This document shows positions 8,590 to 19,503 of a stretch of DNA of 20,617 nucleotides, in pieces; position 1 is the stretch's first letter, and the number at the start of each line of letters is the position of its first letter. Source of the stretch: Ichthyophthirius multifiliis (Eukaryota; Ciliophora; Oligohymenophorea; Hymenostomatida); assembly GCF_000220395.1 (NCBI RefSeq), contig NW_004085934.1, positions 1 to 20,617 of the forward strand, in the 5' to 3' direction. The position numbers were made by a program, and so were the translations under genes. The notes below the pieces were generated by a model. It ran no database searches. It was not told the origin of the DNA and saw only the letters and a list, made by a program, of their open reading frames with translations.

Positions 8590-11169
8590 ATGGCCAAATA
8601 CGAAGAAATAATAGAATACTGTATAAAAATAATAAGTACATTTAATCCCATAATCTTAACCGTAGACTCTCATTCAGAATAATTTATAGATAAATATAGA
8701 AAGAAGTTAGAAGATACAGAGCAAGTATTTATTAAACAAGTATTTTATGGCACATATAGATATGAAAAATTTTTAAAAATAATAACAGATGCATTATTTG
8801 AAAATTATTCAAGTTAAACAAACCGAAACGATGCAATTTTATATAATATTTTTGGATATTTAATATGTTTTAGATTAGATGAATTACCTTTTGTTGAATT
8901 TAAGAAAATGGTTTTGTCTCAGGAGCCTGTAAAAATGAATGTTTTTCTTTAGTTTTTATTCGATTTAGAGAAAGTAAATAAGTATCTAAGGGAAAAATGG
9001 ATATAAATTTATGATATTTCCTATATCGATAATTAAATAATAACATAGGCTCTAGAAGAAAAACTACCTTTAATGGCAGATATTTTAGGACATTTATCAT
9101 AAAAAGCTACAGGGAAAAAAAGTGATTTGGTTAATACGTTAGAATAAACACTTTCTTTATCAGAAAAAAATAACAATAATTAAAATTTGCAATAAAAAAA
9201 AGAAATAACTGTACCTATACCTTTCAATTTGACAAAACCTAAACCTAAAGCATTACCTGAACCAATAAAAATAGAGAAAAAAGTAAAGGCTAATCCTATT
9301 CCTCAAACTATTTTTAAAACTAACATTGAATAAATTAATTAGAAAGGTAAAGAAAGATTAGAAAATATTAAAAAATAAGTAAATAATAATTTAAATAATA
9401 AATATATTTATATATATATATTTATATATAAATATATATATATATATAATATATATTTTTTTTATATATATATATTTATTTTTATATTAGGTTGAATAAG
9501 AATATAAAGAATCTAAAATTTAAAAATTCGAATTCTAATTAGATAAGAGACCTACAAATATTTAAAAAATATATCAAGAAGTAGAAGAAAAACTTAATTA
9601 AGAACTTTAGTTTGAGAAAAAAAATTACAGGTATATATTTATAAATTTATTTAATTAAAATATAATAATAGACCTCCGCCAACATTTAAAGAACCTGTAG
9701 AAATTAAGCATAATATAGCTGCAATATTAAGGGAAGATGCTAAAATAAAATCTGTTTAAGAACAAGAGGCGAAAAGATTAAAAGATTTAGAATGGAATAT
9801 GAGAGATTCAGCTGAATTTGAAAATTGGAAAAAAGAAATGAAATATAAAGAATAAATAGAAATATTAGAATAATAATAAAGGACTAAAATAGAAATGGAG
9901 TTAGCTAGAGAAGGTGCTATGAAAGCTTTTAATGAAAAAATAGAAAAAAATAAACTTTAAGTACTTGATATGAAAGATGAGTAGAAAAGAAATCAGGAAG
10001 AAATAATAAAGAAAAAAGAAGAAAATATATTGGAGAATAAATAAGTGGTTTTAAGTGTTTAAGAAACAAGGGATAATGCAAGTAAAGAAATAGCTAAATT
10101 AATAGAAAAAAAGAAACTTTAGGCTGATGAATTAAAATAGAAAATAGAAGAAGAATTGAGCAAAATAAAAGAAGAAGAAGAAGTAGAAAGAAAAAAAAAA
10201 GAAGAAATAATTCGATAAATTCGGGAATTATAAAAATAACCAAAATAAAGAACTAAAGGATTCGACCCAACAGAGACTATGGGTTATGGTCTTTTATAAG
10301 AAATGTCCCTTGTTTAATTAAGGGAGAAATTAAATGAGATGAAAATAATAAAAGAAATTGAAAAAGAATAGAGAAGAGAAAATAACTTGAAAAAAAAAGA
10401 CGAGAAATTACAAGATATAGAAGTTAAAGTATAGGAAATAAAAGAAAACAGGTAAATGTTGGTTTTAGAAAAAGAAAAAGAAAGAAGTGAAAAAAGAAGG
10501 AAAAAAATCGAAGAAGAAAAAAGGAAAAAAGAAATACGAGAAAAATCTTTACTGGAAGTCCATGAAAAAATTGCGAGTAAAAAGAGAGCAAAAAAAAAAG
10601 AGGAAGATCGCTTAGCGAAAGAATATAAAGAAATTAGACTTAAAAGACTATATATGAATGCAAATGCTGCCATAGTGGAAGAATTGGCTTGGTAAGGACA
10701 AGAATAGGGAGCTGAAAGGGAAATGAAATATAGATAAAATTAAAAATTAATTGATTAGGAGAAAATATAAAACACTAAGTTTAAAGAAAGGAAGATTCTA
10801 GCTAATTCTATGAAAAAATAAATTTAGAATAAATTAGAATTTATTAATGATTATGATTAAAATCTCTCTGTTAAATAAAAGGAAAATGAAATACTCTATA
10901 GGTAAATGAGAGAAGATAAATAAATAGCTCATTAAACTGTTAGATAGTATGAGTTAGAACATTCTAAAAACATGTAAGAGAGGGATACTTTTAAGTTTAA
11001 AATTAGCGAAATGAGTCTTTCTAATGCTAAAACTAAACTTGAATAATCGAAAAAATTATAAAATAAAAAGAAAAAACATGATGATTAGTAATTGTAACTC
11101 CCAGGACCGAGATATGATGCAATTAATTCTATTACTGAATAAAAAGACGAGGAGGATGAACATAAATGA
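8590..11169 (+). CDS. CFAP99: Cilia- and flagella-associated protein 99
   Basis: Three exons (8590-9378, 9491-9630, 9672-11169) encode 808 residues ending at TGA 11167-11169. Introns of 112 and 41 bases are both GT...AG, and removing them is required to keep the frame. Residues 1-170 form a helical globular region (QVFYGTYRYEKFL, LCFRLDELPF-like core). At 211-225 stands PFNLTKPKPKALPEP, the Pro/Lys motif I associate with CFAP99. After the second intron come RPPPTFKEPVEIKHNIAAILREDA and EFENWKKEMKYKEQ, also family features. From about residue 330 it is a long Lys/Glu-rich coiled coil, and it ends in a Pro-Gly-Pro tail. Members belong to the axoneme of motile cilia, fitting a ciliate. Identification rests on remembered family motifs. 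The CCDC93 start is 102 bases downstream. Confidence 0.85.
9397..9480 (+). repeat. TA-rich tract in CFAP99 intron 1
   Basis: Imperfect TA/TTTA repeats fill most of the 112-base intron 9379-9490. The intron length is not a multiple of three, so it must be spliced out. Confidence 0.8.
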
Positions 11170-11271
11170 ACTTTTTATTTTTATTATATATTTATTATTA
11201 TTATTATATTATTTTTTATAAATAAATAAAAAAAAAAAAAATTATTTAAAATAAAATAAAATAATATATCA

Positions 11272-13275
11272 ATGCAATAATAATACAAATAAAAAAAATA
11301 CGAAATCACCCATAATGCCGAAGAAAATCCTAAAATGAAAGAAATATTTGACAAATTATTACTAGCAGGTTATTTCCGTATAAGAATTTCAAGTTTTTCC
11401 ACATTCGATAAATTATTAGGATCATTAACATGGTGTATATCCTGTAGTAATTTTGATATAGACATAGAATATGACGACGAGATGAATTTAGGTTAAAAAA
11501 TAAATTTATCAGAAAAAATATGCTAGTCATTAAAAATAATGGAATGTCCTTATGATTTATAGCCTTTTTAAATACGAGGTCTTGATTTTGATAAAATAGA
11601 GCCAGTAGTAAATTGGTTGATTAGGTTTGTATATGAAACAAGAGAATAAAGGTGGGATTTTAACACTTCTATGAGTAATTTTTAAGGGAAAAAAACGTAC
11701 GAGAAATTTTAGGAAAAGGAAAAATTCGAAGAAAAGACAATATAGGAAACATTATAAAAAATAAAAAATTAAGATAAGAGATTAACAAAAAATTTCAATA
11801 TAGAAAAAAGTTAATAAAATGATCCTTTGAGGGTTTATTCGACTTTAATTGAATATGGAGATATTACTGCATTTAAAACTTATAATAGATTATGTGGAGT
11901 GGTTTCTGGGAAAAATAATATAGAATAAGAATTGAAGAAAAATGAAGGAAATAAAAAGTAAAAGAAAAAAAATGAAGAAATTGAAGTTATTAATTTTCTT
12001 TTTCATAATGCCAAAATGGCTGAAAATCAAAAAGAAATTTAATAATAGAAAATTATTTAACTATTAGGAGATTAAATGTAGAAAAAATAAACTGAATTTT
12101 TGAATAATTAAACTAATAATAATTAAGAAAATACTAATAATAAAGAATTCGAAACTTAAGACTTTTAATTGGACGAATAAGAAGAAAAGTATTTTAGAAA
12201 AATCGAAAGAAGATAGTCTATTGTTGGCGCTAATATTTTAGATATTGTATTATAAAATAAAGAAGAAATCAAATAATAACTCGAAGATTAAAATTAAGGT
12301 GAAAAAGAACCCGAAGATGAACTTGCGAGTGTTATTTTAAACGAAAAAGTCTTTTATGAAGGATAAATGTAAGCTTTATAGAAAAAACTAGCATTATTAG
12401 ATGAGAAAATAGAATAGACTTCTAATGAGCTTTTCGAAATTAAGGCTTAGGAGGATTAATCAGTTTAGTTTTGTGAATAACAACAATAATTATATGAAGA
12501 TTTGTCTAATACAAATGATTTAATTAACAATAAATTACAGCAGGAAACTAAGAAGTAGAAAAAAGCTTAATTAGAGGAAGCTGAGAGGATGGTGGAGAAA
12601 AGAAACGAGAAAAAAGAGGAAAGAATCCTTAAAAAAAAAGTTTATAAATAAAAGATTGCAGAGTTAGAGAAAAATAAGGCGAGGATTTAAAAAGAAGTTT
12701 AAATAATTTAAGAAACAGAATAAGTTGATGAGAAAAGCTTGGAAGAATATGAAAAAAAAAAGATAAAATATGAGAAAAAATTCAAAGAGTTCTCCAATTT
12801 AAACTAAGAAATTGCTGTTTTGTAAAGACTAATTGAAAATTTTCCGTCAGCAACAGAAATCGCTTAGTATTAATTAAGATTACAAGAATTATATGAGAAT
12901 ATTAGCAATTAATCTGAAAAATATAGAGATTTTTTCATTAAATATAATAATTTATAGGATATAAAAGGATAATTTATATAGTTTGTGGAAATATTGAGAA
13001 CATATAAGGAAAATTTCAAGGTTCATGAAAAAAGTAAATCTGGAAGATAGAAAATGATAGGTGATTTAACTGAAGCTTATAAATAATTAGAAGCAAATTG
13101 TTAAAGAACTGTTGAATTTTTAAATAAATAAAAAAACGCGAAGGAAAACGCACAGGAAGACTTAAACAAATTATAGAATTTTGAAAGAAATTTCTTTAAA
13201 TTATTAAAAGATATTAGATATGAAATGGAAATGAATGAATGTTTATATAATAAAATATAATTATAATAATAATGA
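11272..13275 (+). CDS. CCDC93: CCDC93, CCC/Commander complex subunit
   Basis: A single uninterrupted exon encodes 667 residues, from ATG 11272 to TGA 13273-13275. The N-terminal domain is unmistakable: KEIFDKLLLAGYFRIRISSF, then FDKLLGSLTWCI (45-56), SNFDIDIEY, LSEKI, MECPYDLQPFQIRGLDF and VVNWLI. Later come LRVYSTLIEYG and, in the C-terminal half, long coiled coils with FPSATEIAQYQLRLQELY and KYRDFFIKYNNL. CCDC93 pairs with CCDC22 and COMMD proteins in the CCC complex. In animals this works with Retriever and WASH to recycle membrane proteins from endosomes. Length and domain order match a complete family member. The protein has many TAA/TAG glutamines in the coiled coil. It sits between CFAP99 and the HD gene with very short spacers, but no functional link is implied. 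Confidence 0.93.
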
Positions 13276-13352
13276 ATATATATATTAATTAATTAATATA
13301 TAAATATATATTTTATTTAAAATAAAAAAACAATTTATTAAAAAATATAAAT

Positions 13353-14024
13353 ATGGATATTATTATTTAAAAAACATAAACATTTGTTTAAGAAACACTA
13401 AAAAATGCTGAAAAAGGACACGATTATGACCATGTTGAACGTGTTTGGAAATACTCTTTGAAAATTGCTTAACTAGAAGAGTAGAAAAATACATAATAAA
13501 AAATAAACTTTCTTGTCCTATAATTAGCAGCTTTATTACATGATATTGCTGATTATAAATTCCATGCAGGAAATGAGGATATAGGGCCTTAAACAGCTTC
13601 TGATTTTTTGAAAAATACTGGTCTTGTAGATTAAGGAACTATAGACTAAGTTACTCATATAATAATAAACATATCTTTTAAAGGAGCTTAAGTATAAAAT
13701 ACTATGAAATCATTGGAAGGATTAATTGTTTAAGATGCTGATAGGTTAGATGCTTTGGGAGCTGTTGGAATAGCCAGATGCTTTGCTTATGGGGGTTTTA
13801 AAAATAGGGCACTTTATGATCCTCAAATATAGCCTGTTTTACATAATAGTTCAGATGCTTATAAGAAGAATTAAAGTCCTAGTTTAAATCATTTTTATGA
13901 AAAATTGTTTCATTTAAAAGATTAGATGAATACGTAAAGTGGGAAGGAATTAGCGGAAAAAAGACATGATTTCATGGTTGAGTTTGTTAATAGATTTAAA
14001 TAAGAATGGGAAGGTAATTAGTGA
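13353..14024 (+). CDS. HD-domain phosphohydrolase, YpgQ/YedJ-like
   Basis: A single exon encodes 223 residues, from ATG 13353 to TGA 14022-14024. The metal-binding HD signature is complete: H27 in [11 protein letters not shown]63-D64 in [11 protein letters not shown], and an Asp in [18 protein letters not shown] (D128). The C-terminal part has [20 protein letters not shown] and [15 protein letters not shown], typical of the bacterial YpgQ/YedJ group. These are small soluble phosphohydrolases, and some act on nucleoside di- or triphosphates. Length is as expected. Seen: motifs and frame. Inferred: nucleotide or pyrophosphate hydrolysis. Its close similarity in layout to bacterial proteins hints at old bacterial ancestry, though this family is scattered across eukaryotes. 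The start is 77 bases after CCDC93, with the usual A-rich leader. Confidence 0.9.
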
Positions 14025-14208
14025 TTTTTTTTATTAATAAAATTTAATTTTTTATGAGTATCTTTATTTAATTATTTATGATATTTATAAATATTTATTT
14101 TTTTTGTTCTTTTTTATAATTAAATATATATATATATAAATAATAAATAATATATATTTATTAAATTTTTATTTATTTTTTTTCATATAAAATAAAAATA
14201 TTTACTTT

Positions 14209-14957
14209 ATGTTTAAAGATAAAAAATAAACCCATAATAAGAAATTAATGATATATAGAAAGAATAAAGAGCTTTGAACTGGGTGATTTGGTTAAATATG
14301 TAAAGGTATAAATATAAAATAAAATTTAGAGATAGTAATAAAATTAGATAAGTAAACAATTACAAAACCATCATTATTAATTATATCACAAATCTTAATA
14401 TTATAAACATTTATTAATAAATAACATTATGATTTCTAATATATGTTTTATGTCAAAGTAATAAAATATTATATATATAGTAATGGATAGATTAGGTAAT
14501 AGTTTAAAAGATTTATTTTAAAAATGTGGTAATGTTTTTACTTTAAAAAGTAAAAACCTATATGATTAGTTTATAGATTTTAGATAAGATTTAATTTGTT
14601 TATTATATATAAAGAAAATAAAATATTTATAGGAACAACTAGATTTGTCTCTCTAAATACACATTTTGGTATCGAATAGGTTAAAATTAATGATTTATAT
14701 TCTTTTATATATTTTTCTAGGTTAATTACTTTCCAAAATAGAAAAATATGATAAAATTATAGAAAATAAAATGACTTTTCCAATAAAGTAATTTTAAAAA
14801 GATTATCCTTCTTAGTTTATTTAAATTTTCTTGATATTTAGATGTTTTTGAATTTGGAAAAAGAACCTGATTATAACTTATTTTATCTTTTTTTGATGAT
14901 ATGGATTAAAAATGGATTACATATATTATTGAAGCTCTTAAAAATAAATTTACTTTG
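14209..14957 (+). pseudogene. Casein kinase 1 pseudogene
   Basis: Successive pieces of a CK1-type kinase appear in order but in different frames. From ATG 14209 the frame reads IYRKNKEL, then TGA (14275), Thr-Gly, TGA (14284), FGQICKGINIK and LEIVIKLD. This is the glycine loop and ATP-lysine region with two stops inside GxGxxG. A frame change leads to HHYQLYHKSQYYK and IVMDRLGNSLKDLF. The catalytic loop (HRDIKPEN) is absent: FTLK is followed almost directly by LYDQFIDF, where about 45 residues are expected. Another frame change gives GTTRFVSLNTHFGIEQ, the CK1 substrate-loop signature. Further shifts give KYDKIIENKMTFPIKQF and LEKEPDYN. Stops, frame changes and loss of the catalytic loop show a dead copy. 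Ciliates have many CK1 genes, so a decayed duplicate is plausible. Confidence 0.85.
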
Positions 14958-15433
14958 AGAATAAAATAATATTTTCAAAATTAAAAAAATATTTATATTA
15001 TATTTTTTTATATTAAAAAAAAACAAGAAAAAATGATTTTTTTATTATATAAATAAACTTTTAAAAATGTTTAAAAAAAAAGTTATAAAAAGTAATTAAT
15101 AAAATACAATTTGCATTACAATTTATTATTATTTTATAAATAATTAAATTAGACTATATTAATAATAATTTATATTATAGTATAAAATATATGGTATTTA
15201 TTTATTTTTTTAATTTTTCAATTAAATGAACATATGAAAAAAAAACTAAATATTATATCATTTTTAATTTTAAAAAAATTCGCCAAAATTAAAATAGTAC
15301 TCTTCTTTTTTTAATACTAAATAAATATATAAAATATTAAATAAATATTTTAAAATAAAATTAATAATTCATTTTTTCTTTTATAAAATAATATGAATTA
15401 AAAATACAAAATCTAAATAAAAATAATTTAAAA
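14958..15433. other. AT-rich intergenic region upstream of BT1 transporter
   Basis: The 476 bases between the CK1 remnant and the transporter ATG hold T and A tracts and the presumed promoter. An A-rich leader precedes 15434. Nothing else recognised. Confidence 0.55.
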
Positions 15434-16771
15434 ATGAAACTATAAAAAGAAACAATTTTAAAATAAATACTTATAACAATAGTATCATTTACATAAGGAA
15501 CCTAATCATTATCCCATATAGCATTATAATTTATGTATAAAGATTTATATAAAATGACCCCATCACAAGTTTCAATAATGCACAGCATAATAACCATCCC
15601 TTTAATATTTAAACCTTTTTTTGGATTTATAAGTGACACATTTTCAATAAAAGGAAGTCGTAGAATCAATTATATAGTAATATTTGCGTTTTTCAATTTT
15701 TTGAATTGGTTATTCTTATCATTTCTTCCGGATAGTATATATGTATTAACATTAATTTTATTTAATATTCATTTATCTCAATGTTTTTGCAATATAGTCG
15801 GAGAGGCTTTAATAGTGGAATTATCTTAATAGAAAAATTAAAAAGCTTCTTATAATGTGTCATTGTTTATTTTTTCTAAATAAATAGGAGAGTTTTTAAG
15901 CATATATTTAGGCGCTTATTTACATGAGATCCTAAAAATTTAAACTCTAATAAAAATAAGCGGAACATGCCCATTAATTTTATCTATATATTGTTTTTTA
16001 TAAAAAGAAAAATTAGAATAAGACTCATAAAAATTACTTTAAAAAGATTTATAAATAAAAAATTGTATAAAATTTTTAAAAAATAAACAAATATAAAAGC
16101 CTTTAATTTTTATTTTTTTCTTTATGGCATAACCTTAAACAAAGCATGCTATATTTTATTTCTATACGAATTTTTTACATTTTTCGGCTAGTTTTATGGG
16201 ATAAATAAAGGCTTTTCATAATTTGGGAGCTCTATTAGGAATTTTTCTATATAATAATTTCTTTTTAAAGACTTCTTTTAAAAAATAATTTTTTTATACA
16301 ACCCTTATATGCTCCTTTTTTGGATTTTCTGATCTTTTTTTAATTCTAAGACTTAATTTTTTTATTCCTGATAAAATTTTTGCTCTGGCAGATTCTCTTT
16401 TAATTAATATTTTTTCGGAAATTAATCTTCTACCTTTATTAGTGTTTTGTTGTTAAATTTGCCCGAAAAATATCGAAGGAACTGTTTATGCATTTATTGT
16501 TAGTACGATGCATCTTGGACATATTTTTGGGTAATAATTTGGTGGATTTCTTACTTGGGCTTTAGGTATTAATGATAGATAGTTTAATAACTTATATTTA
16601 TTTGTTATTTTTTAAAATATTTATATGATATTCACACTTTTTTTTGTAAATGGTATTAGTTTTGATTAAAAAAATGAGTTAGTTTATGAAAAACAGATTT
16701 TAATGATAAAAGAAAAAAATCATGAAACTACTGATTATGGATCGGAATTAGAGACTATTTAAAAAGTTTGA
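15434..16771 (+). CDS. BT1-family folate/biopterin-type transporter
   Basis: A single exon encodes 445 residues, from ATG 15434 to TGA 16769-16771. It is a polytopic membrane protein of the folate-biopterin transporter family (major facilitator superfamily), with about 12 hydrophobic segments. Family signatures: KPFFGFISDTFSIKGSRR (60-77), the loop after the second helix; IVGEALIVE near 120-128; and CPKNIEGTVYAFIVSTMHLGH followed by GGFLTWALGI in the C-terminal half. Members carry folates, biopterin or S-adenosylmethionine in trypanosomatids, plants and cyanobacteria. The substrate cannot be read from the sequence. In the third motif two Asp usually present (DVxxDAxVVE) appear as Asn and Glu. 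A hydrophilic acidic tail ends the protein. Only residues 34-131 show up as a single ORF in the standard code, ending at TAA TAG, which are Gln-Gln here. Confidence 0.92.
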
Positions 16772-17208
16772 TTTTTTATTTTTTGTATATATATATATTT
16801 ATATATTATTTATATAAAATATTTACTATTTTTTTAAAATTATATTGCTTATTAAATAAAATATAGATTTTTTTTTTTTTTTTTTGATAATAAAGATATA
16901 AACAAAAATAATATGGAATAAATTAAATTAATATAGTAATAAAAATATAAAATTAAATATTTATTAATTAAATTTATATTTTTTTTGTTTTTGTTTTTTT
17001 TAAAAAAAATAATGTTATTTATTTTTAATTATTAAAAATTATAATAGTATATTTTTAATAAATATAAATGGCATTTATTTTTTAATTTTTTATAAATAAC
17101 CTATATAGTATTAAATAAAGGTTTTATTTTTTATTTAAATAATTATTTACTAAAACTTTTTTTATATATAAATGCAAATAAACAAATTATATTTAATTAT
17201 TTTACAAA
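16772..17208. other. Convergent AT-rich intergenic region
   Basis: The 437 bases between two convergent stops contain T tracts (for example 16868-16885) and A/T simple sequence. They presumably hold both 3' ends. No hairpin terminator, RNA gene or coding frame was recognised. Confidence 0.55.
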
Positions 17209-17789
17209 TCAAAAATATTTATTAATATGAACTAATTAATTTTTTTTGTTTAATTCTTATTAGTTTTCCATATTTTTTTTTATTTGTACCTTATAGTTTC
17301 TATGATAATATGGTCCTTTGAATTATTATTAATTTTATGGAATATAGTTTAAATAAATCTTTTTATTTTTTTAAAGTTATTCATCACTTTCATTATTAAT
17401 AATTTTTAATTCTTTTAATTTTTCAAGCGTTTATTCTTTTGTTTTTATTTGTTTTAAAAAATTAAAAAAAGATGATTAATTTTTATTTATTTTTTTTTTT
17501 AAAAAAAAAACAAAAAACAAAAAATTACTAACTTATTATTACGTTTCTTCTTGAATTTTTTTTAATTCTTATTTTGGAAAAATAATAAACTATATATTTT
17601 TTATTTATTTATTTTCATTTTAATATTAAAAAAAAAAAAATTTAAATTTACATCTTCCTTTTCTTCATTCCAATTACTTTCTATAATTAAACTTTAATTA
17701 TTATGATTTGGTATTTTATTTTCTAATTATTAATCTGAAATTATAATTTAATTTTTTTAGGCATATTTGATTTATTAACTATTTCCCAT
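17209..17789 (-). CDS. Hypothetical protein, 141 residues, three exons
   Basis: Exons 17789-17652, 17589-17529 and 17435-17209 (minus strand) join into 141 residues ending at TGA 17211-17209. Introns are 62 and 93 bases, GT...AG. Reading through the second meets a TGA, so splicing is needed. The protein begins MGNSQQ, which fits a weak N-myristoylation pattern. It has an acidic stretch (NWNEEKED), a short coiled-coil-like helix (LKKIQEETQQQVKQTLEKLKEL, split by intron 2) and a C-terminal basic segment with FKGPYYHRNYKVQIKK. There is no membrane segment. I do not recognise the family. The intron boundaries are my best fit; the second donor has an alternative eleven or so bases upstream that gives a worse frame. 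Confidence 0.6.
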
Positions 17790-18011
17790 TTTTATAATAT
17801 ATTTTTATATTTAAACAAAACAAAAATATTAATAATTATTTAAAAATCACAAAAATATATTTTAAAATATAAGAATTATAATCTATATTGAACTATAAAT
17901 ATATATATTAAAATTAATATTTAAACAAAAAAAAATATTATTTTAACGATAAAATAAAGTTAAAAACAATAATTTATATATTTACAAAAAATATATATTT
18001 TTTTTTATTTT
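17790..18011. other. Short intergenic spacer between tandem minus-strand genes
   Basis: This 222-base A/T spacer lies between the stop of the Gln-rich gene and the start of the 141-residue gene, so it should hold the promoter of the latter. No motif recognised. Confidence 0.5.
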
Positions 18012-19503
18012 TCATATTAAAATTTTATTATTAGTACTTATTTTTTCAGATAATATCTAAGAACTAGTACTATTACTTTATTATATAAATGCCATATTTA
18101 AGTTATTAGATTATGCTATATTTTCATCATCTTAGATTTTAGAAATTACTATATTTTACTTAAATTGATTATTTACAATTATATTTATCTCTTTTTATAT
18201 TTATTCTTTAATATATTTAGGTAACTAATTACTATATACATATTTCCCATTACAAATCGAAATCTTATTAATATCTTTCTTTTATATAAAATAATAATAA
18301 TAATAAAAATATAATCAATATATATAAAAAAATACCAAATAAGCATTAACACAAGCTTCTTATTTATCTTTTTTTAAAGGAAAACTTGGCAAAATAAAAT
18401 CTATAGGTGAGGCTAAGAATTCCTTATTATAAATTCTCATTATATGTTATTATTTATTCTAGACTTTTCCTTCTTTTATTTAAGAATTACAAATAAGAAA
18501 TCGAACATTATTATTTTTCTTATTTTTTAAATGATACATTTTTTTATCGAATTTTTAAGTAATTATATCTTAATAATTATCATAAATATTCAAAAACTTT
18601 TCTTTTAAATCAAAGTTTTGATATTCTTATTATAAAATAATCTTATATTAGTCGACTTTAGAAAGTCTTTAAAAATAACCTTAAATATCATTTTAGGAGT
18701 TATTATTTTGCCCATTCATTTGAAATGAAGAATATTATTATTGATTATTTAAAGAAGAGGATTAATATTATTATTATTAGTACTTTTGTTATTATTATTA
18801 TTAAGAATTTTAAGAAGAAGATTAATATTAATTGGATGATTACTAACTTATTTAATAATTCATTGAAGGTATTAAAATATCTAAAGTACCTATGTATTGT
18901 CCTTCGTTTTCTATTTAATTATTTGTTGTAGGTTCAGTTAGGAATTCAAATATTTATTATTGGCTTTATTTTTTTGATACTGTTGACAAATTATGTATAA
19001 TTTTATTTATTTATTTTATTCTTTCATAATATTTTGGCTTTTCTTCTAGATTTTTGTTTGGGTTTTCTATAGGGACATATAATATTTTTTTACCAGATAT
19101 ATTATCTTAAATTAGTCTTTTTTTTATTTTTTTAATATATATATATATATATATGTTTATTTTTTTAAATAAACTTCATTTTTAAATTAGAATTTTAAAA
19201 AGATTAAAATATATTGTTTTCTTGTTTAGAAATATTAATATTTGAATTTTTTTGATTCTTTTTTTTACTATTTTAAGTTTATTTATATATTAATATGATT
19301 TTTTTGTTTTTTTTATTTAAAAAAAACTAATATTTATAAGGCAATTTAGATTTATGTATTTAAAAATTATCTAATTTTGGTAATAAGTCAAAATTCCTTT
19401 TTGTTTGTTTTTCTGATTTTTAATTTTCAACTATTTAAACAAATTCTCGAGAAGAAACTATTTTATCACACTTTTATGTAATTTTTATTTTTGGAAAGGA
19501 CAT
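18012..19503 (-). CDS. Hypothetical Gln/Ser-rich protein, 438 residues, four exons
   Basis: Exons 19503-19328, 19267-19175, 19116-18336 and 18278-18012 (minus) join into 438 residues ending at TGA 18014-18012. Introns are 60, 58 and 57 bases, GT...AG. The third contains an in-frame TGA and the second shifts the frame, so both must be removed; the first is supported only by its boundaries and composition. The N-terminus (MSFPKIKITQKCDKIVSSRE) is basic. The middle (GKKILYVPIENPNKNLEEKPKYYERI) looks folded. It is followed by a Gln/Ser tract of about 60 residues, largely TAA codons. The C-terminal third has FLASPIDFILPSFPLKKDKQ and YVYSNQLPKYIKEQIQKE, perhaps a helical domain. No membrane segment was seen and I do not recognise the family. 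The prion-like tract suggests a regulatory or RNA/chromatin protein, but that is speculation. Confidence 0.65.
18725..18836 (-). repeat. TAA-repeat encoding polyglutamine
   Basis: On the minus strand, runs of TAA with TCT, TAT and AAG encode Gln stretches interspersed with Ser and Tyr (QQQQQQKYQQQQYQSSS). In the standard code this would be a wall of stops; in the ciliate code it is a low-complexity domain of the 438-residue protein. The opposite strand shows a spurious Ile-rich frame. Confidence 0.8.
19133..19154. repeat. AT dinucleotide tract in intron 2 of the Gln-rich gene
   Basis: Short AT tract inside the 58-base intron 19174-19117 on the minus strand. Confidence 0.8.

Noticed and set aside
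10314-10673. 119-residue Phe/Ser-rich minus-strand ORF
   Set aside because: It is the antisense shadow of the Lys/Glu-rich coiled coil of CFAP99.
10456-10695. 79-residue Lys/Glu-rich plus-strand ORF
   Set aside because: It is an internal stop-to-stop piece of CFAP99 in the right frame, cut by TAA/TAG codons that encode Gln.
14275-14286. TGA codons as recoded amino acids (for example selenocysteine)
   Set aside because: Both fall in a kinase glycine loop, one at an invariant Gly, and the gene has other frame breaks and lacks its catalytic loop; decay explains it better.
15533-15829. 98-residue ORF as a separate gene
   Set aside because: It is an internal segment of the BT1 transporter; its apparent stop is TAA TAG, read as Gln-Gln.
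18725-18931. 68-residue Ile-rich plus-strand ORF
   Set aside because: It is the reverse complement of the TAA-rich polyglutamine tract of the minus-strand gene.
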